Positions 1-8,763 of a stretch of 64,000 nucleotides of DNA are shown piece after piece. This stretch comes from an uncultured Saprospiraceae bacterium (GTDB lineage Bacteria > Bacteroidota > Bacteroidia > Chitinophagales > Saprospiraceae). Both the position numbers and the translations under genes were made by a program. The notes beneath the pieces were generated by a model, which ran no database searches, was not told where the DNA came from, and saw nothing but the letters and a program-made list of their open reading frames with translations. The number at the start of each line of letters is the position of its first letter. The first letter of the stretch is position 1. Where the stretch lies: contig CALDYY010000009.1 in the NCBI GenBank assembly GCA_937944245.1, positions 36,749 to 100,748 on the forward strand, written 5' to 3'.

Positions 1-2
1 GT

Positions 3-410
3 CAGGAAACAAGGGGAATAGGTGGTATTTTCTTTGATAGACTTAGTGCTCAAAATGGGGTTTCCACAGAACAGCAATTTCGATACGTTATGGATGTGGG
101 GTATGCTTTTGCGCCGATTTACACTTATTTTATGCGCAAAAATCATGCTTTGCCTTACAGGGAACAGGAAAAAAAATGGCAACTACTCAGAAGAGGACGA
201 TATGTGGAGTTTAATTTAGTTTGGGATAGAGGTACAAAATTTGGTTTACAGACCGAAGGACGTACAGAATCCATCTTAATGAGTATGCCGCCTCAAGCCA
301 ATTGGATTTATGATTATCAACCCACTGAAGGTTCAAAAGAGGCAATTACCTTGAGTAAACTAAAAAAAGGCATTAACTGGCTTGAAAAACAGACAAATCC
401 TGTTGGCTAA
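3..410 (+). CDS. hemF: Coproporphyrinogen III oxidase, aerobic (HemF), C-terminal part
   Basis: The 5' end lies outside the window; the frame is open from base 3 to the stop at 408-410, giving about 135 residues of an enzyme normally near 300. HemF performs the oxygen-dependent double decarboxylation of coproporphyrinogen III to protoporphyrinogen IX in heme synthesis. The fragment contains the highly conserved C-terminal signature GRYVEFNLVWDRGT followed by FGLQTEGRTESILMSMPP, and ends in a short tail. The two ATG-started ORFs in the track (22 and 90) are a shadow and an internal start; the upstream codons read IGGIFFDRLS, which belongs to the same enzyme. Its last 38 bases overlap the 3' end of the convergent VWA gene. 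The family call is very secure; only the missing N-terminus is unknown. Confidence 0.95.
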   Translation, partial: QETRGIGGIFFDRLSAQNGVSTEQQFRYVMDVGYAFAPIYTYFMRKNHALPYREQEKKWQLLRRGRYVEFNLVWDRGTKFGLQTEGRTESILMSMPPQANWIYDYQPTEGSKEAITLSKLKKGINWLEKQTNPVG

Positions 411-1491
411 TAGCTGCTGCCATTAATGCAGGAAACTGATTAGGCGTACAAGCAAAACTTGGAATATCTATCTGATTAAATGCGGCTGCCAAACTTCTGT
501 TAAAAGAAGGTGCGCCTTCATCGTTTAGCGCAAGCAGGCAGATGACCTGTACACCTTCGTCCTTAAGCTGCCTTGATGTTTGCAGGAGTTGTTGAGGATT
601 TCCGCCTTCGTAAAGGTCACTAATAAGCACTAAAATAGTGTCGGTTGGGGCTTGCACTAAGGTTTTTGCGTAAGTCATTGCTTGAGCAATATCTGTACCG
701 CCACCAAGTTGTGTACCAAAAAGCAACTCCACAGGGTCTTCTAAATATTGCGTTAAGTCCACTACTGCGGTATCAAATACAATAAAATGAGTTTTTACAG
801 TACGCAAGGAGGCAAGGATTGCCCCTAAAATACTTGCATAAACCACAGAAGAAGCCATAGAGCCACTTTGATCTACCAGCAAAATAATGTCTTTTAATGC
901 TCGTCCTTTTTTGCTGAATCCAATAAATTGTTCGGGGATAATCTTTTGTAAATCAGTTTGATAGTTTTTTAAATTGCGATTAATAGTCCTATGCCAATCA
1001 ATTTCATTCCATTTTGGATTGCGCTCATGAGTGCGATTGCGAAGGGCATTGTTAATGGATTCTCGCATACTGTTGTAAAGTTGCTCTTCCAACTCTTTTA
1101 CAATTTTTTGAATGACTGCCCTAGCCGTTAACTTTGTTTTTTCTGGAATTAATTGATTAAGTGTAAGTAAAGTACCTACCAAATGTACATCAGGAACAAT
1201 CGTTTCCAGCACTTCGGGTTCTAGCAATAACTCCTTGATACCTAGCCGTTCTATGGCATCGCGTTGCATAACATGTACAACAGACGTAGGGAAATAAGCC
1301 CGAATATCCTTCAACCAGCGATTAAGATTTGGGCTACTGCTGCCTAATCCTCCTTTTCTTTCTGATGAATCGTAAAGTGCTTCCAGTGCGGCATCCATTG
1401 CTTGCTGGACGCTGTCAAGTGGAATCGTTTTTTCTTCATCAGCGGATTGCCCTAAAATAAGTCGCCATTTTTGTTCTTTACTTAATTCCAT
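373..1491 (-). CDS. VWA-domain protein of the YehP type
   Basis: A 372-residue cytoplasmic protein with no signal peptide. Residues about 200-350 form a von Willebrand A fold with a good MIDAS motif, DQSGS at about 207-211, plus the later LGGGTDI and ISDLYEG stretches that complete the metal site. The N-terminal 190 residues are helical, with the family-typical LGSSSPNLNRWL segment. From family knowledge, this type of VWA protein is usually encoded beside a MoxR-type AAA ATPase, a DUF5682 protein and a SWIM zinc-finger protein (E. coli yehL-yehM-yehP-yehQ). None of these partners lies next to it here. It starts 3 bases after the plsC-like gene and is probably co-transcribed with it. Function is unknown; a chaperone-like role with an AAA ATPase is inference. 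Confidence 0.8.
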   Translation of the reverse strand: MELSKEQKWRLILGQSADEEKTIPLDSVQQAMDAALEALYDSSERKGGLGSSSPNLNRWLKDIRAYFPTSVVHVMQRDAIERLGIKELLLEPEVLETIVPDVHLVGTLLTLNQLIPEKTKLTARAVIQKIVKELEEQLYNSMRESINNALRNRTHERNPKWNEIDWHRTINRNLKNYQTDLQKIIPEQFIGFSKKGRALKDIILLVDQSGSMASSVVYASILGAILASLRTVKTHFIVFDTAVVDLTQYLEDPVELLFGTQLGGGTDIAQAMTYAKTLVQAPTDTILVLISDLYEGGNPQQLLQTSRQLKDEGVQVICLLALNDEGAPSFNRSLAAAFNQIDIPSFACTPNQFPALMAAAISQQDLSVFQAS

Positions 1492-1494
1492 TCT

Positions 1495-2259
1495 CTATAC
1501 TGTTGAGGGCCAATTCACTCCACCAAATTCTGCTTGCATTTCCAATACATTTTCATCAATCCATTGTCTTACTTTGTCTTTAAATTCATCCACGTCTTCA
1601 TAGAACATAGGTTGTCCATACCGCATTTTTATAGGAGTTACCCTTTTGCAAAAAGTTTTGTTGACAAAATGACTGAAAAAACTTTCATCCTTGCGCACCC
1701 AAGCGTCTTGAGGGTATTTGTATTCAATAGCAATCGGGACAATAGGAACACCAAGTTTTACGGCAGTAGCAAAAGTGCCTGGATTGAACGTTAAAGTAGT
1801 TGGACGGTCTCCCGTAGTGCCTTCAGGGTAAATGAGTACAGAATAACCATCTTGAATCGCTTTTGCCATCGCTTCGCGCGTAGCTTTACGGCTATCTTGA
1901 TTGCTGCGCTGCACAAAAATAATGCCTGTAAAATCAACAGCATAACCGATGAGTGGCCAATCCCTGATTTCTGCTCTAGCTACAACGACCACTTTCATCA
2001 AATCAATCGCTACCACTCCTGGGTCGTAATAGCTTCTATGGTTACCAACATAGAATGCAGGTTGCTCAATGGGTTTGCCTGTAATTTCTGTTTTTACGCC
2101 AAGAGGATATCTTAACACTTTAGCAAACTCTGTCCGAAGTTTTAATCCACGACTCAATTCGCGCCCCCTAAACAAAGACACAACAATATACCGCCCTAAG
2201 TAAATTAATACCAATGATAGGAATATAATCAAGCGAGAAAATCCTATAATTTTTCCCAT
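1495..2259 (-). CDS. 1-acyl-sn-glycerol-3-phosphate acyltransferase (PlsC family)
   Basis: 254 residues with an N-terminal membrane segment (about residues 8-30) followed by a PlsC-type acyltransferase domain. The catalytic NHx4D motif is visible as NHRSYYD at about 73-79, and the phosphate-binding motif as PEGTTG at about 145-150. Enzymes of this family transfer an acyl chain to lysophosphatidate or a related lysolipid at the inner face of the membrane. It is divergent from the ABC transporter at 2397 and is followed after 3 bases by the VWA gene, so both are probably one transcript. Whether it is the main PlsC or a paralogue acting on another lysolipid cannot be told from the sequence. Confidence 0.88.
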   Translation of the reverse strand: MGKIIGFSRLIIFLSLVLIYLGRYIVVSLFRGRELSRGLKLRTEFAKVLRYPLGVKTEITGKPIEQPAFYVGNHRSYYDPGVVAIDLMKVVVVARAEIRDWPLIGYAVDFTGIIFVQRSNQDSRKATREAMAKAIQDGYSVLIYPEGTTGDRPTTLTFNPGTFATAVKLGVPIVPIAIEYKYPQDAWVRKDESFFSHFVNKTFCKRVTPIKMRYGQPMFYEDVDEFKDKVRQWIDENVLEMQAEFGGVNWPSTV

Positions 2260-2360
2260 AATTTTTATTTACAAAATTTTATTTTGTTCAATCTTTTTGT
2301 TGTTAAACACTTTCGATTTAATATACAAATTACACCCTTTTTAGGAACGCTTCTTTCCGT

Positions 2361-2391
2361 TTTGTCGTTAAAATAAAATCCATCTCCTTTG
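2361..2391 (+). promoter_or_regulatory. Candidate Bacteroidota promoter, TTTG-N19-nnnnTTTG
   Basis: TTTG at 2361-2364 is separated by exactly 19 bases from an octamer ending TTTG (2384-2391). This matches the -33/-7 layout of Bacteroidota primary promoters, although the -7 box lacks the usual leading TA. The box ends only 5 bases before the ATG at 2397, so transcription would begin at or next to the start codon, giving a leaderless or nearly leaderless mRNA. This is read by eye, not scored. Confidence 0.4.
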
Positions 2392-2396
2392 CAACA

Positions 2397-4196
2397 ATGA
2401 ACAAAATAACAAAAGCCTTCTCAAAGAATCCTTACGTTTCGCTCATGCGTATTTCTTGGAAATATGCTGCTGCTGAACGCTACCGTTATTTACTTATCTA
2501 TCTTATGTTTACTGCCAGCAACATCTTGTCGGCATTAGAACCAGTCATATGGGGATTATTTATCAATGAAATTCAAAAACAAGGTACAAATATAATTTAC
2601 TCTGGCTGGATTTATGTAGGTGCTTTCATGTTGATTCGCTTTCTAGATTGGGCATTCCATGGCAATGCACGTGTTATGGAGCGTTTGTTGGCATTCAACA
2701 TGAGCCAAAATTTTTTAGAAGAACTTTACCATAAAACGATTCATCTTCCCACGAAGTGGCATCAAGATAATCATAGTGGTGCTAGCATCAATAGAATTAG
2801 AAAAGCGTATGAAGCCTTGCGCGATTTTTTTCAGAATGGCTTTCGTTACATTCATGCTATTTATAAATTTGTGTTTGCTTTTGCGGCCATTCTCTATTTT
2901 TCTCTCTTGTTTGGAGGGGTCGCCCTACTCATTGGCATCGGTATTATTTTTGTTATTTCTAAATTTGATAAGCCTTTTGTGGTTGCTTTGAAGGAAACCA
3001 ACGAGCGCGACCATCAAGTTGCTTCTACACTTTTTGATAGCCTTTCTAATATTGTTACCGTCATTACCTTGCGTTTGGAGCAACGCATGGAAGAAAGCCT
3101 TTTGCAAAAAGTGAAAGCCGTGTATCCACCTTTCAAGCGAAAAGCGGTTATCAATGAATGGAAATGGTTTGTCGTGGATATGCTCGTAGGGCTTATTTAT
3201 GCTGTAGTTATCATTGGGTATCTTTACCAAAATTATATTCCAGGTCAAGTTTTTATGATTGGTGGATTAATTATGTTGGCGGGCTATGTCAATAATTTTG
3301 CTAGTGTATTCACTGATTTTGCTTGGCTTTACACTGAAGTGGTGCGATTGCACACAGACGTAACCACCGTTGAAAACATCAATCAAGCCTACGAGCAACA
3401 TTGTAAAGGAGCGAGTGATGAAAAATTTAAAAAAAATTGGCAATCAATAGAAATTAGTAATCTCTACTTTTCACATGAAGTGCTTACGGAGCAGAAAAAA
3501 GTTCAAGGCTTGCAAGGTGTTCATTTACACATTGAGAGAGGCAAAAAAATTGCCCTAATTGGAGAAAGTGGAAGTGGGAAAAGCACTTTATTAAAAATAT
3601 TGAGGGGTTTATATTTGCCAGACCAAGTGCCAGAAGTAATTGTTGACCAGACTATTAAGCAAAATCATTTGGCATTGGTGAACAATCAAGTGGCTTTGTT
3701 TCCACAAGAACCCGAAATTTTTGAAAACACAATTGAGTACAATATCACGCTTGGCTTGCCTTTTGAACACAAGGAACTTGAGGCTGCTTGTAGAACAGCC
3801 CACTTTAAAGAAGTCGTGGAGCAACTACCAAGAGGATTTCAGTCTAATATTCAAGAAAAGGGCGTGAATCTTTCTGGTGGGCAAAAACAGCGATTGGCTT
3901 TGGCTAGAGGTGTTTTTGTTGCTAAATTTAGCGACATCATTTTGCTAGATGAACCCACAAGCAGTGTTGACCCTAAAACGGAGATGAAAATTTATGATGA
4001 AATGTTTGCCCAATTTGCAGATAAGGCAGTCATATCCTCATTGCATAGGCTGCATTTGCTACCAAAATTCGACTACATTTATGTAATGAAGGATGGCAAA
4101 GTCGTAGATGAAGGAACATTTACTGACTTGCGCTATAAAAGCTCAATTTTCCAAGAATTATGGAAACATCAAGAGGAAGTGCTAGCAGTTTCATAA
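2397..4196 (+). CDS. ABC transporter, fused permease and ATPase (exporter type)
   Basis: 599 residues: an N-terminal six-helix ABC exporter membrane domain (about 1-330) fused to a nucleotide-binding domain (about 345-590). Walker A is GESGSGKST at about 388-396, the signature motif is LSGGQKQRLALARG near 491, and Walker B is IILLDEPTSS near 516. The usual H-loop histidine sits in SSLHRL. It is therefore a half-transporter that should dimerise and export a substrate using ATP. The substrate is not evident; lipids, peptides or drugs are all possible for this family. It begins a forward run with gatC, mgsA and lspA. The start ATG follows a candidate promoter almost directly. Confidence 0.9.
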   Translation: MNKITKAFSKNPYVSLMRISWKYAAAERYRYLLIYLMFTASNILSALEPVIWGLFINEIQKQGTNIIYSGWIYVGAFMLIRFLDWAFHGNARVMERLLAFNMSQNFLEELYHKTIHLPTKWHQDNHSGASINRIRKAYEALRDFFQNGFRYIHAIYKFVFAFAAILYFSLLFGGVALLIGIGIIFVISKFDKPFVVALKETNERDHQVASTLFDSLSNIVTVITLRLEQRMEESLLQKVKAVYPPFKRKAVINEWKWFVVDMLVGLIYAVVIIGYLYQNYIPGQVFMIGGLIMLAGYVNNFASVFTDFAWLYTEVVRLHTDVTTVENINQAYEQHCKGASDEKFKKNWQSIEISNLYFSHEVLTEQKKVQGLQGVHLHIERGKKIALIGESGSGKSTLLKILRGLYLPDQVPEVIVDQTIKQNHLALVNNQVALFPQEPEIFENTIEYNITLGLPFEHKELEAACRTAHFKEVVEQLPRGFQSNIQEKGVNLSGGQKQRLALARGVFVAKFSDIILLDEPTSSVDPKTEMKIYDEMFAQFADKAVISSLHRLHLLPKFDYIYVMKDGKVVDEGTFTDLRYKSSIFQELWKHQEEVLAVS

Positions 4197-4261
4197 ATGT
4201 GTTTGTTTTGAAGATTCAAGAAATCTTTAGTTCTTTGTGGATAAGAATTGGTTCAATAATC

Positions 4262-4555
4262 ATGCAAATAGATCGTCAATTAATATTAAGATTACAAGAA
4301 TTAGCGCGCCTAGAACTTTCTGAAGAACAGCAAGTGCGCATTCAAGCAGATTTAGGGGATATTCTGAATATGATAGAACAATTACAAAAACTTGATACAC
4401 AAGATGTTGAGCCCTTAATTTATATTTCTGAAACTTACAATTCGCTCAGACCTGACGAAATTAGCAATCAACTCGAACGAACTAAAGCAATGGAAAATGC
4501 GCCACTTACAGACGGGACTTATTTCAAAGTTCCTAAAGTTATTCAAATCAAGTGA
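4262..4555 (+). CDS. gatC: Asp-tRNA(Asn)/Glu-tRNA(Gln) amidotransferase subunit C
   Basis: 97 residues when started at the ATG at 4262; the longer ORF in the track (from 4160) would run back into the ABC transporter gene and adds a sequence unlike the family. The product matches GatC in length and in its pattern, LQELARLELSEEQ at the start and a MIEQLQKLDTQDVEP stretch in the middle. GatC is the small subunit that wraps GatA and GatB in the transamidosome making Gln-tRNA(Gln) and/or Asn-tRNA(Asn). gatA and gatB are not in this window, as is common in this phylum. The gene sits 65 bases after the ABC transporter and 25 bases before mgsA. Confidence 0.9.
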   Translation: MQIDRQLILRLQELARLELSEEQQVRIQADLGDILNMIEQLQKLDTQDVEPLIYISETYNSLRPDEISNQLERTKAMENAPLTDGTYFKVPKVIQIK

Positions 4556-4580
4556 AGAAAAGCAAAAGATTTCTACCACA

Positions 4581-4964
4581 ATGGCTAAAGAATCAGCTAA
4601 TATGACAATCGCTATCATTGCACACGATGGAAAAAAAGCAGAAATGGTCGGATTTGTGAAAGATCACGTCGAACTGTTTAATCAAAAGAAAATTCATCTT
4701 ATTGCTACTGGTACAACAGGTTCGCACTTGGAGCGCGCTGGCTTAGAAGTAGAGAAAATGCAAAGCGGTCCAGTGGGAGGCGATGCACAAATTGCCAGCC
4801 GTATGGTCGAGGGCAAAATAGATATGGTTATTTTCTTCAGAGATCCACTAGGAAAACATCCACACGAGGTAGATGTCAATATGCTCATGCGAATAGCAGA
4901 TGTTTACAATATTCCTTTAGCCACTAATCCTGCTGCTGCAAAACGCTTTGTGGACACACTCTGA
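4581..4964 (+). CDS. mgsA: Methylglyoxal synthase
   Basis: 127 residues from the ATG at 4581; the ORF track extends upstream only because the frame stays open through the end of gatC. The enzyme converts dihydroxyacetone phosphate to methylglyoxal and phosphate, bypassing lower glycolysis. The family signatures are all present: IAHDGKK near the start, ATGTTG, the GPVGGDAQI motif holding the catalytic aspartate, FFRDPLGKHPHEVD, and the NIPLATNPAAA segment. It follows gatC by 25 bases and precedes lspA by about 80, so it probably shares the forward transcript. No glyoxalase gene is adjacent. Confidence 0.95.
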   Translation: MAKESANMTIAIIAHDGKKAEMVGFVKDHVELFNQKKIHLIATGTTGSHLERAGLEVEKMQSGPVGGDAQIASRMVEGKIDMVIFFRDPLGKHPHEVDVNMLMRIADVYNIPLATNPAAAKRFVDTL

Positions 4965-5003
4965 ATTTGATAGAAAATTACAACCTAGCTCGTAAAAAGG
5001 TGT

Positions 5004-5011
5004 TATCTTTG
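5004..5011 (+). promoter_or_regulatory. Candidate -7 box TATCTTTG upstream of lspA
   Basis: A perfect match to the Bacteroidota -7 consensus TAnnTTTG lies 33 bases before the lspA start codon. No TTTG is seen at the standard 19-base spacing upstream, so only the -7 element supports this call. Confidence 0.3.
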
Positions 5012-5044
5012 TTTTTCATATTTATCATCTAAAATAGAGAATAC

Positions 5045-5752
5045 TTGAAACGTTCCGTTTTAGTCATAGTAGTTATTTTATTAGTGCTTATTGCCGACCA
5101 GTCCCTCAAAATTTGGATTAAAACCCATATGGAATATGGAGATTATTTTAAAATCTTCAATTTGGATTGGGCGCGTATTCACTTCGTCGAAAATCCAGGA
5201 ATGGCATTTGGATTAGAATTAGGCGGAGATTATGGCAAACTTATTCTGAGCCTTTTCAGAATTGTAGCGGTTATTTTCTTAGGGTATTTCCTTAATTCGC
5301 TCATCAAATCGGGTGCGCCACGAGGGCTACTTATCAGTTTTGCACTCATTTTAGCAGGTGCGCTAGGTAATATTGTGGATAGTGCTTTTTACGGATTAAT
5401 CTTTTCAGAATCCTATCCTGGTATCGTTGCTAGAATGTTTCCTACTGAAGGAGGCTATGGTTCTTTCTTGCATGGAAAGGTAGTAGATATGTTTTATTTC
5501 CCATTGTTTAGTGGCACTTACCCAGAGTGGTTACCTATTAAAGGAGGTACTCCTTTCCTGTTTTTTAAACCTGTGTTTAACTTAGCTGATTCCGCTATCA
5601 CAATTGGCGTATTTAATATTTTGTTGTTTCAAAGAAGTTTTTTTAAGAATGCAGAGGAGCATAAGCATAAAGCAGTAGCAACAGCAAAAAGTAACAACAA
5701 TGGCAACGGTGATGTTGAAACATCATTAAATACAAATAGTCAAGAAAGTTAA
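5045..5752 (+). CDS. lspA: Lipoprotein signal peptidase (signal peptidase II)
   Basis: 235 residues with four hydrophobic segments, somewhat longer than the usual 160-200 residues. It cleaves the signal peptide of prolipoproteins after lipid attachment to the +1 cysteine. The two catalytic aspartates are in GNIVDSAFYG (about residue 114) and FNLADSAITIG (about 183), and the VENPGMAFGL motif is also present. The extra length lies between the two Asp motifs and in a hydrophilic C-tail rich in Lys, Ala and Asn. An in-frame stop lies 15 bases upstream and the next ATG falls after the first membrane helix, so the TTG at 5045 is the only plausible start. The many lipoproteins in this window are its natural substrates. 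Confidence 0.93.
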   Translation: MKRSVLVIVVILLVLIADQSLKIWIKTHMEYGDYFKIFNLDWARIHFVENPGMAFGLELGGDYGKLILSLFRIVAVIFLGYFLNSLIKSGAPRGLLISFALILAGALGNIVDSAFYGLIFSESYPGIVARMFPTEGGYGSFLHGKVVDMFYFPLFSGTYPEWLPIKGGTPFLFFKPVFNLADSAITIGVFNILLFQRSFFKNAEEHKHKAVATAKSNNNGNGDVETSLNTNSQES

Positions 5753-5774
5753 CTTGCTTTCCTGACTATTTTTT
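5735..5774 (+). terminator. Rho-independent terminator of lspA
   Basis: The inverted repeat AATAGTCA-a-GAAAG / CTTTC-c-TGACTATT is followed by TTTT. It overlaps the last codons of lspA and lies between lspA and the convergent arsR-like gene, so it may serve both strands. Confidence 0.75.
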
Positions 5775-5784
5775 GAATCGGCTT

Positions 5785-6111
5785 TTATAGTTCCTCTAGC
5801 TTGTTGTAGTACACCTTTGCAAATCTGCGAATACAACCAACAGTTTTGCTCACTTCATCATAATTGATACTGTAATAAATACACTTACCATCTCGATAGG
5901 TGGTTACTACATCAGCCATTCTAAGGATACGAAGGTGTTGTGAAGTAATGGACTGCTCTAATTTGAGCGTATTGTAGATTTTATTGACGTTAATTTCTTC
6001 GTTTTGGTCAATAAACTCTAGTATTTTCATCCTTAGCGGATGTGCAATTGCGCGAAGCAATTCAGAAGCGTCTTGCAGCTTCTCACTGTCAATAATTGTT
6101 CTTGTTTTCAT
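5785..6111 (-). CDS. ArsR/SmtB-family winged-helix regulator
   Basis: 108 residues, the usual length. It shows the ArsR pattern of a helical start (LLRAIAHPLRMKILEFI), a recognition helix region (LEQSITSQHLRILRMADVV) and a wing (TYRDGKCIYYSIN). No Cys pair typical of arsenic or cadmium sensing is visible in the DNA-binding helix; the only cysteines are C79 (GKCIYYS) and one in VGCIRRF, so the signal is unclear. It is convergent with lspA and stands alone, about 205 bases upstream of nadE on the other strand. Its target is likely its own promoter region or unlinked genes; that is inference. Confidence 0.85.
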   Translation of the reverse strand: MKTRTIIDSEKLQDASELLRAIAHPLRMKILEFIDQNEEINVNKIYNTLKLEQSITSQHLRILRMADVVTTYRDGKCIYYSINYDEVSKTVGCIRRFAKVYYNKLEEL

Positions 6112-6316
6112 TAACGACTATACTTTTTGGCAAAAAATTTACTTACTTAGCTGGAGCAAATATCCATTTTTTATTTAATTTTTCAAAATATTTAACATTA
6201 CTGTTTAGAGTTACTAACATAGAGAAATAAGCGTTAGATGTGTAATATGAAGTATTTACAGGCTCAAACATTATCAAAGATATTATATTAATAGTAAAAA
6301 TAAAAAAATACATTCA

Positions 6317-7954
6317 ATGAAAATAGCCGTAGCCCAACTCAATTATCATGTAGGCAACTTTGAAGGCAATCTTAAAAAGATGCTCAACGCTATTGATGAA
6401 GCCAAAATGCAACAAGCAGATATTATTTGTTTTGCTGAATTAGCGACTGTGGGTTATCCTCCAAGAGATTTTTTAGAGTTTGAGGACTTTGTCCTAAAGG
6501 CGGAGCAAACCATAACACACTTAGCTCAAGCAGCTCAAGATATTGCTATCGTAGTGGGTTCGATAGAAAAAAACACATCGGGCAAGGGTAAACCTTTGTA
6601 CAACGCAGCCTACTTTTTAGCAGAAGGAAAAATTCAATATGTTCAGCATAAGGCACTTTTACCGACCTATGATATTTTTGATGAGTATCGCTACTTTGAG
6701 CCAGCGCGTACTTTTCAAGTTGTTCATTATAAAGGTAAGAAAATTGCACTTACTATTTGTGAGGATTTATGGAATTTAGGGCAAGAAAATCCACTTTATA
6801 CCATTTGTCCAATGGATGAACTCATGCCGCAATCGCCTGATTTTATGATTAATATTGCCGCTTCGCCATTTAGCTACAAGCAAGCAACAGCGCGTATTAA
6901 CGTACTAAAAGCCAATATAAATCGCTATAAAATTCCACTTTTCTATGTTAATCAATGTGGTGCACAAACTGAAATCTTGTTCGATGGTGGTTCGATAGCC
7001 ATGTCGCCCGATGGTACAATTTTTGAGGAATTACCTTATTTCAAACCAGCATTAAGAGTGTATGATTTGGAAAAAGTGAGGCAAGGCGGACAACATTTTG
7101 AGCAGAAAAAAGAGAAAATTCAGCTTATCCATGATGCACTTATCATGGGACTACAAAATTATTTTGAAAAATTGGGCTTGAAAAAAGTGATACTAGGGCT
7201 TTCAGGTGGAATTGACTCTGCGGTGGTAGCCGTTTTGGCAGCAACTGCACTAGGAAAAAATAATGTTCGCGTTTTGCTGATGCCTTCTCAATTTTCTTCT
7301 GATCACTCTGTGCAAGATGCCAGAATACTTGCCGAAAATTTAGGGATTCAGTATGACATTATTCCCATTGAAAATATTTACAAAGCCTATGAAACGACGC
7401 TTCAACCTCATTTTTGGGCAACTGAATTTGGTTTAACCGAAGAAAATTTGCAATCGCGTGCTAGAGGAATGCTATTAATGGCGTTCTCTAATAAATTTGG
7501 ACATATCTTGCTCAACACTTCCAATAAAAGTGAAATGGCAGTGGGCTATGGCACACTTTATGGTGATATGTGTGGTGGACTTTCCGTGATTGGTGATTTG
7601 TACAAAACAGAAGTGTACGAACTAGCGCGCTACATGAACCAACAAAAAACTATTATTCCTGAGCGCACCATTACAAAGCCACCCTCAGCAGAGTTACGCC
7701 CTGACCAAAAAGATTCGGATAGTTTACCAGAATATGACGTGCTGGATAAAATTTTGTATCAGTATATTGAAGAGCGACAAGGTCCTCAAGAAATTATTGA
7801 CATGGGATTTGAAGAGGCTTTGGTCAAAAAAGTGCTTCGTTTGGTCAACATCAATGAGTTTAAGCGTCATCAGACTGCACCTGTATTGCGTGTGTCCACA
7901 AAAGCCTTTGGCATGGGAAGGAGAATGCCTATTGTTGCAAAATATTTGGTGTGA
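6317..7954 (+). CDS. nadE: Glutamine-dependent NAD+ synthetase
   Basis: 545 residues with two domains. The N-terminal nitrilase-fold glutaminase (about 1-265) has its Glu in CFAELATVGYPP, Lys in HKALLPTYDIFDEYRYF and Cys in LTICEDLWN. The C-terminal synthetase (about 280-545) has the ATP-PPi motif LSGGIDSAVVAV near residue 294 and later SNKSEMAVGYGTLYGDMCGG. It amidates nicotinic acid adenine dinucleotide to NAD+ using ammonia released from glutamine. Length and domain order are standard for the two-domain bacterial form. It is convergent with ftsE, with only 10 bases between the two stop codons. Confidence 0.96.
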   Translation: MKIAVAQLNYHVGNFEGNLKKMLNAIDEAKMQQADIICFAELATVGYPPRDFLEFEDFVLKAEQTITHLAQAAQDIAIVVGSIEKNTSGKGKPLYNAAYFLAEGKIQYVQHKALLPTYDIFDEYRYFEPARTFQVVHYKGKKIALTICEDLWNLGQENPLYTICPMDELMPQSPDFMINIAASPFSYKQATARINVLKANINRYKIPLFYVNQCGAQTEILFDGGSIAMSPDGTIFEELPYFKPALRVYDLEKVRQGGQHFEQKKEKIQLIHDALIMGLQNYFEKLGLKKVILGLSGGIDSAVVAVLAATALGKNNVRVLLMPSQFSSDHSVQDARILAENLGIQYDIIPIENIYKAYETTLQPHFWATEFGLTEENLQSRARGMLLMAFSNKFGHILLNTSNKSEMAVGYGTLYGDMCGGLSVIGDLYKTEVYELARYMNQQKTIIPERTITKPPSAELRPDQKDSDSLPEYDVLDKILYQYIEERQGPQEIIDMGFEEALVKKVLRLVNINEFKRHQTAPVLRVSTKAFGMGRRMPIVAKYLV

Positions 7955-7964
7955 ACTAAATGTC

Positions 7965-8651
7965 TTAAACTATAATATCTTCACCATCAAAAATTCTTCC
8001 ACCACGACATCTCAGAATGCGTGCTGGAAAATTTTGGATAATTCGGTAATCATGTGTTGCAAATAAAACAGCAATATCATTTTGTTGAGCAAGTTTTTTT
8101 AATAACAGCAATATATCGTCAGCCGTTTCAGGGTCGAGATTACCGGTTGGTTCGTCCGCAATAATGAGGGTAGGATGATTCAGTAAAGCTCTTGCAATGA
8201 CGATGCGTTGTTGCTCACCACCTGATAGCATGTGCGGCATTTTATCTATTTTATCCAGTAAACCAACTGCTTCTAGCATCTCCTTAATTCTATCTTGAAT
8301 TGCATTTTTATCATTCCAACCAGTTGCTCTAAGTACAAAAAGTAGATTTTCACCAACTGTTCTATCGGATAGCAAATTAAAATCTTGAAAAACGATACCG
8401 AGTTTTCTTCGCAGTAGCGGAATGTTTTTTCGGTTTAATGTCAAAAGATTAAAACCAGCTATTTCGCCTGCGCCTTCTCTCAACGGTAAGGCAGCGTACA
8501 GTGTTTTTAACAAGCTAGATTTACCTGTACCTGTTTTACCAATAAGATAAGTAAATTCGCCTTTGTGCAATTTTATATTAACATCTTTGAGGACTAAATG
8601 ATTGCCTTGGTAAATGTTTGCTTTATTCAGTTGGGCTATGGGTTCGTTCAT
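7965..8651 (-). CDS. ftsE: Cell-division ABC ATPase FtsE
   Basis: 228 residues, the typical FtsE length. Walker A is GKTGTGKSS near 38, the signature motif is LSGGEQQRIVIARAL near 143, and Walker B is LIIADEPTGNLD near 163; the sequence GIVFQDFNLLSDRTVGEN is characteristic of FtsE/LolD-type ATPases. FtsE pairs with the membrane protein FtsX to control septal peptidoglycan hydrolysis. ftsX is not adjacent here, which is common in Bacteroidota. LolD or another FtsE-like partner is the main alternative. Confidence 0.82.
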   Translation of the reverse strand: MNEPIAQLNKANIYQGNHLVLKDVNIKLHKGEFTYLIGKTGTGKSSLLKTLYAALPLREGAGEIAGFNLLTLNRKNIPLLRRKLGIVFQDFNLLSDRTVGENLLFVLRATGWNDKNAIQDRIKEMLEAVGLLDKIDKMPHMLSGGEQQRIVIARALLNHPTLIIADEPTGNLDPETADDILLLLKKLAQQNDIAVLFATHDYRIIQNFPARILRCRGGRIFDGEDIIV

Positions 8652-8763
8652 TTATGGTGATTTTTGTCGTTGAACAGATGAAACTACTTCAATATGACTA
8701 AAGCATGAAACAACCTGATAAAACAAAGTGTATTTTTGTGAAATGATTTTAAAACGCTAAAAT

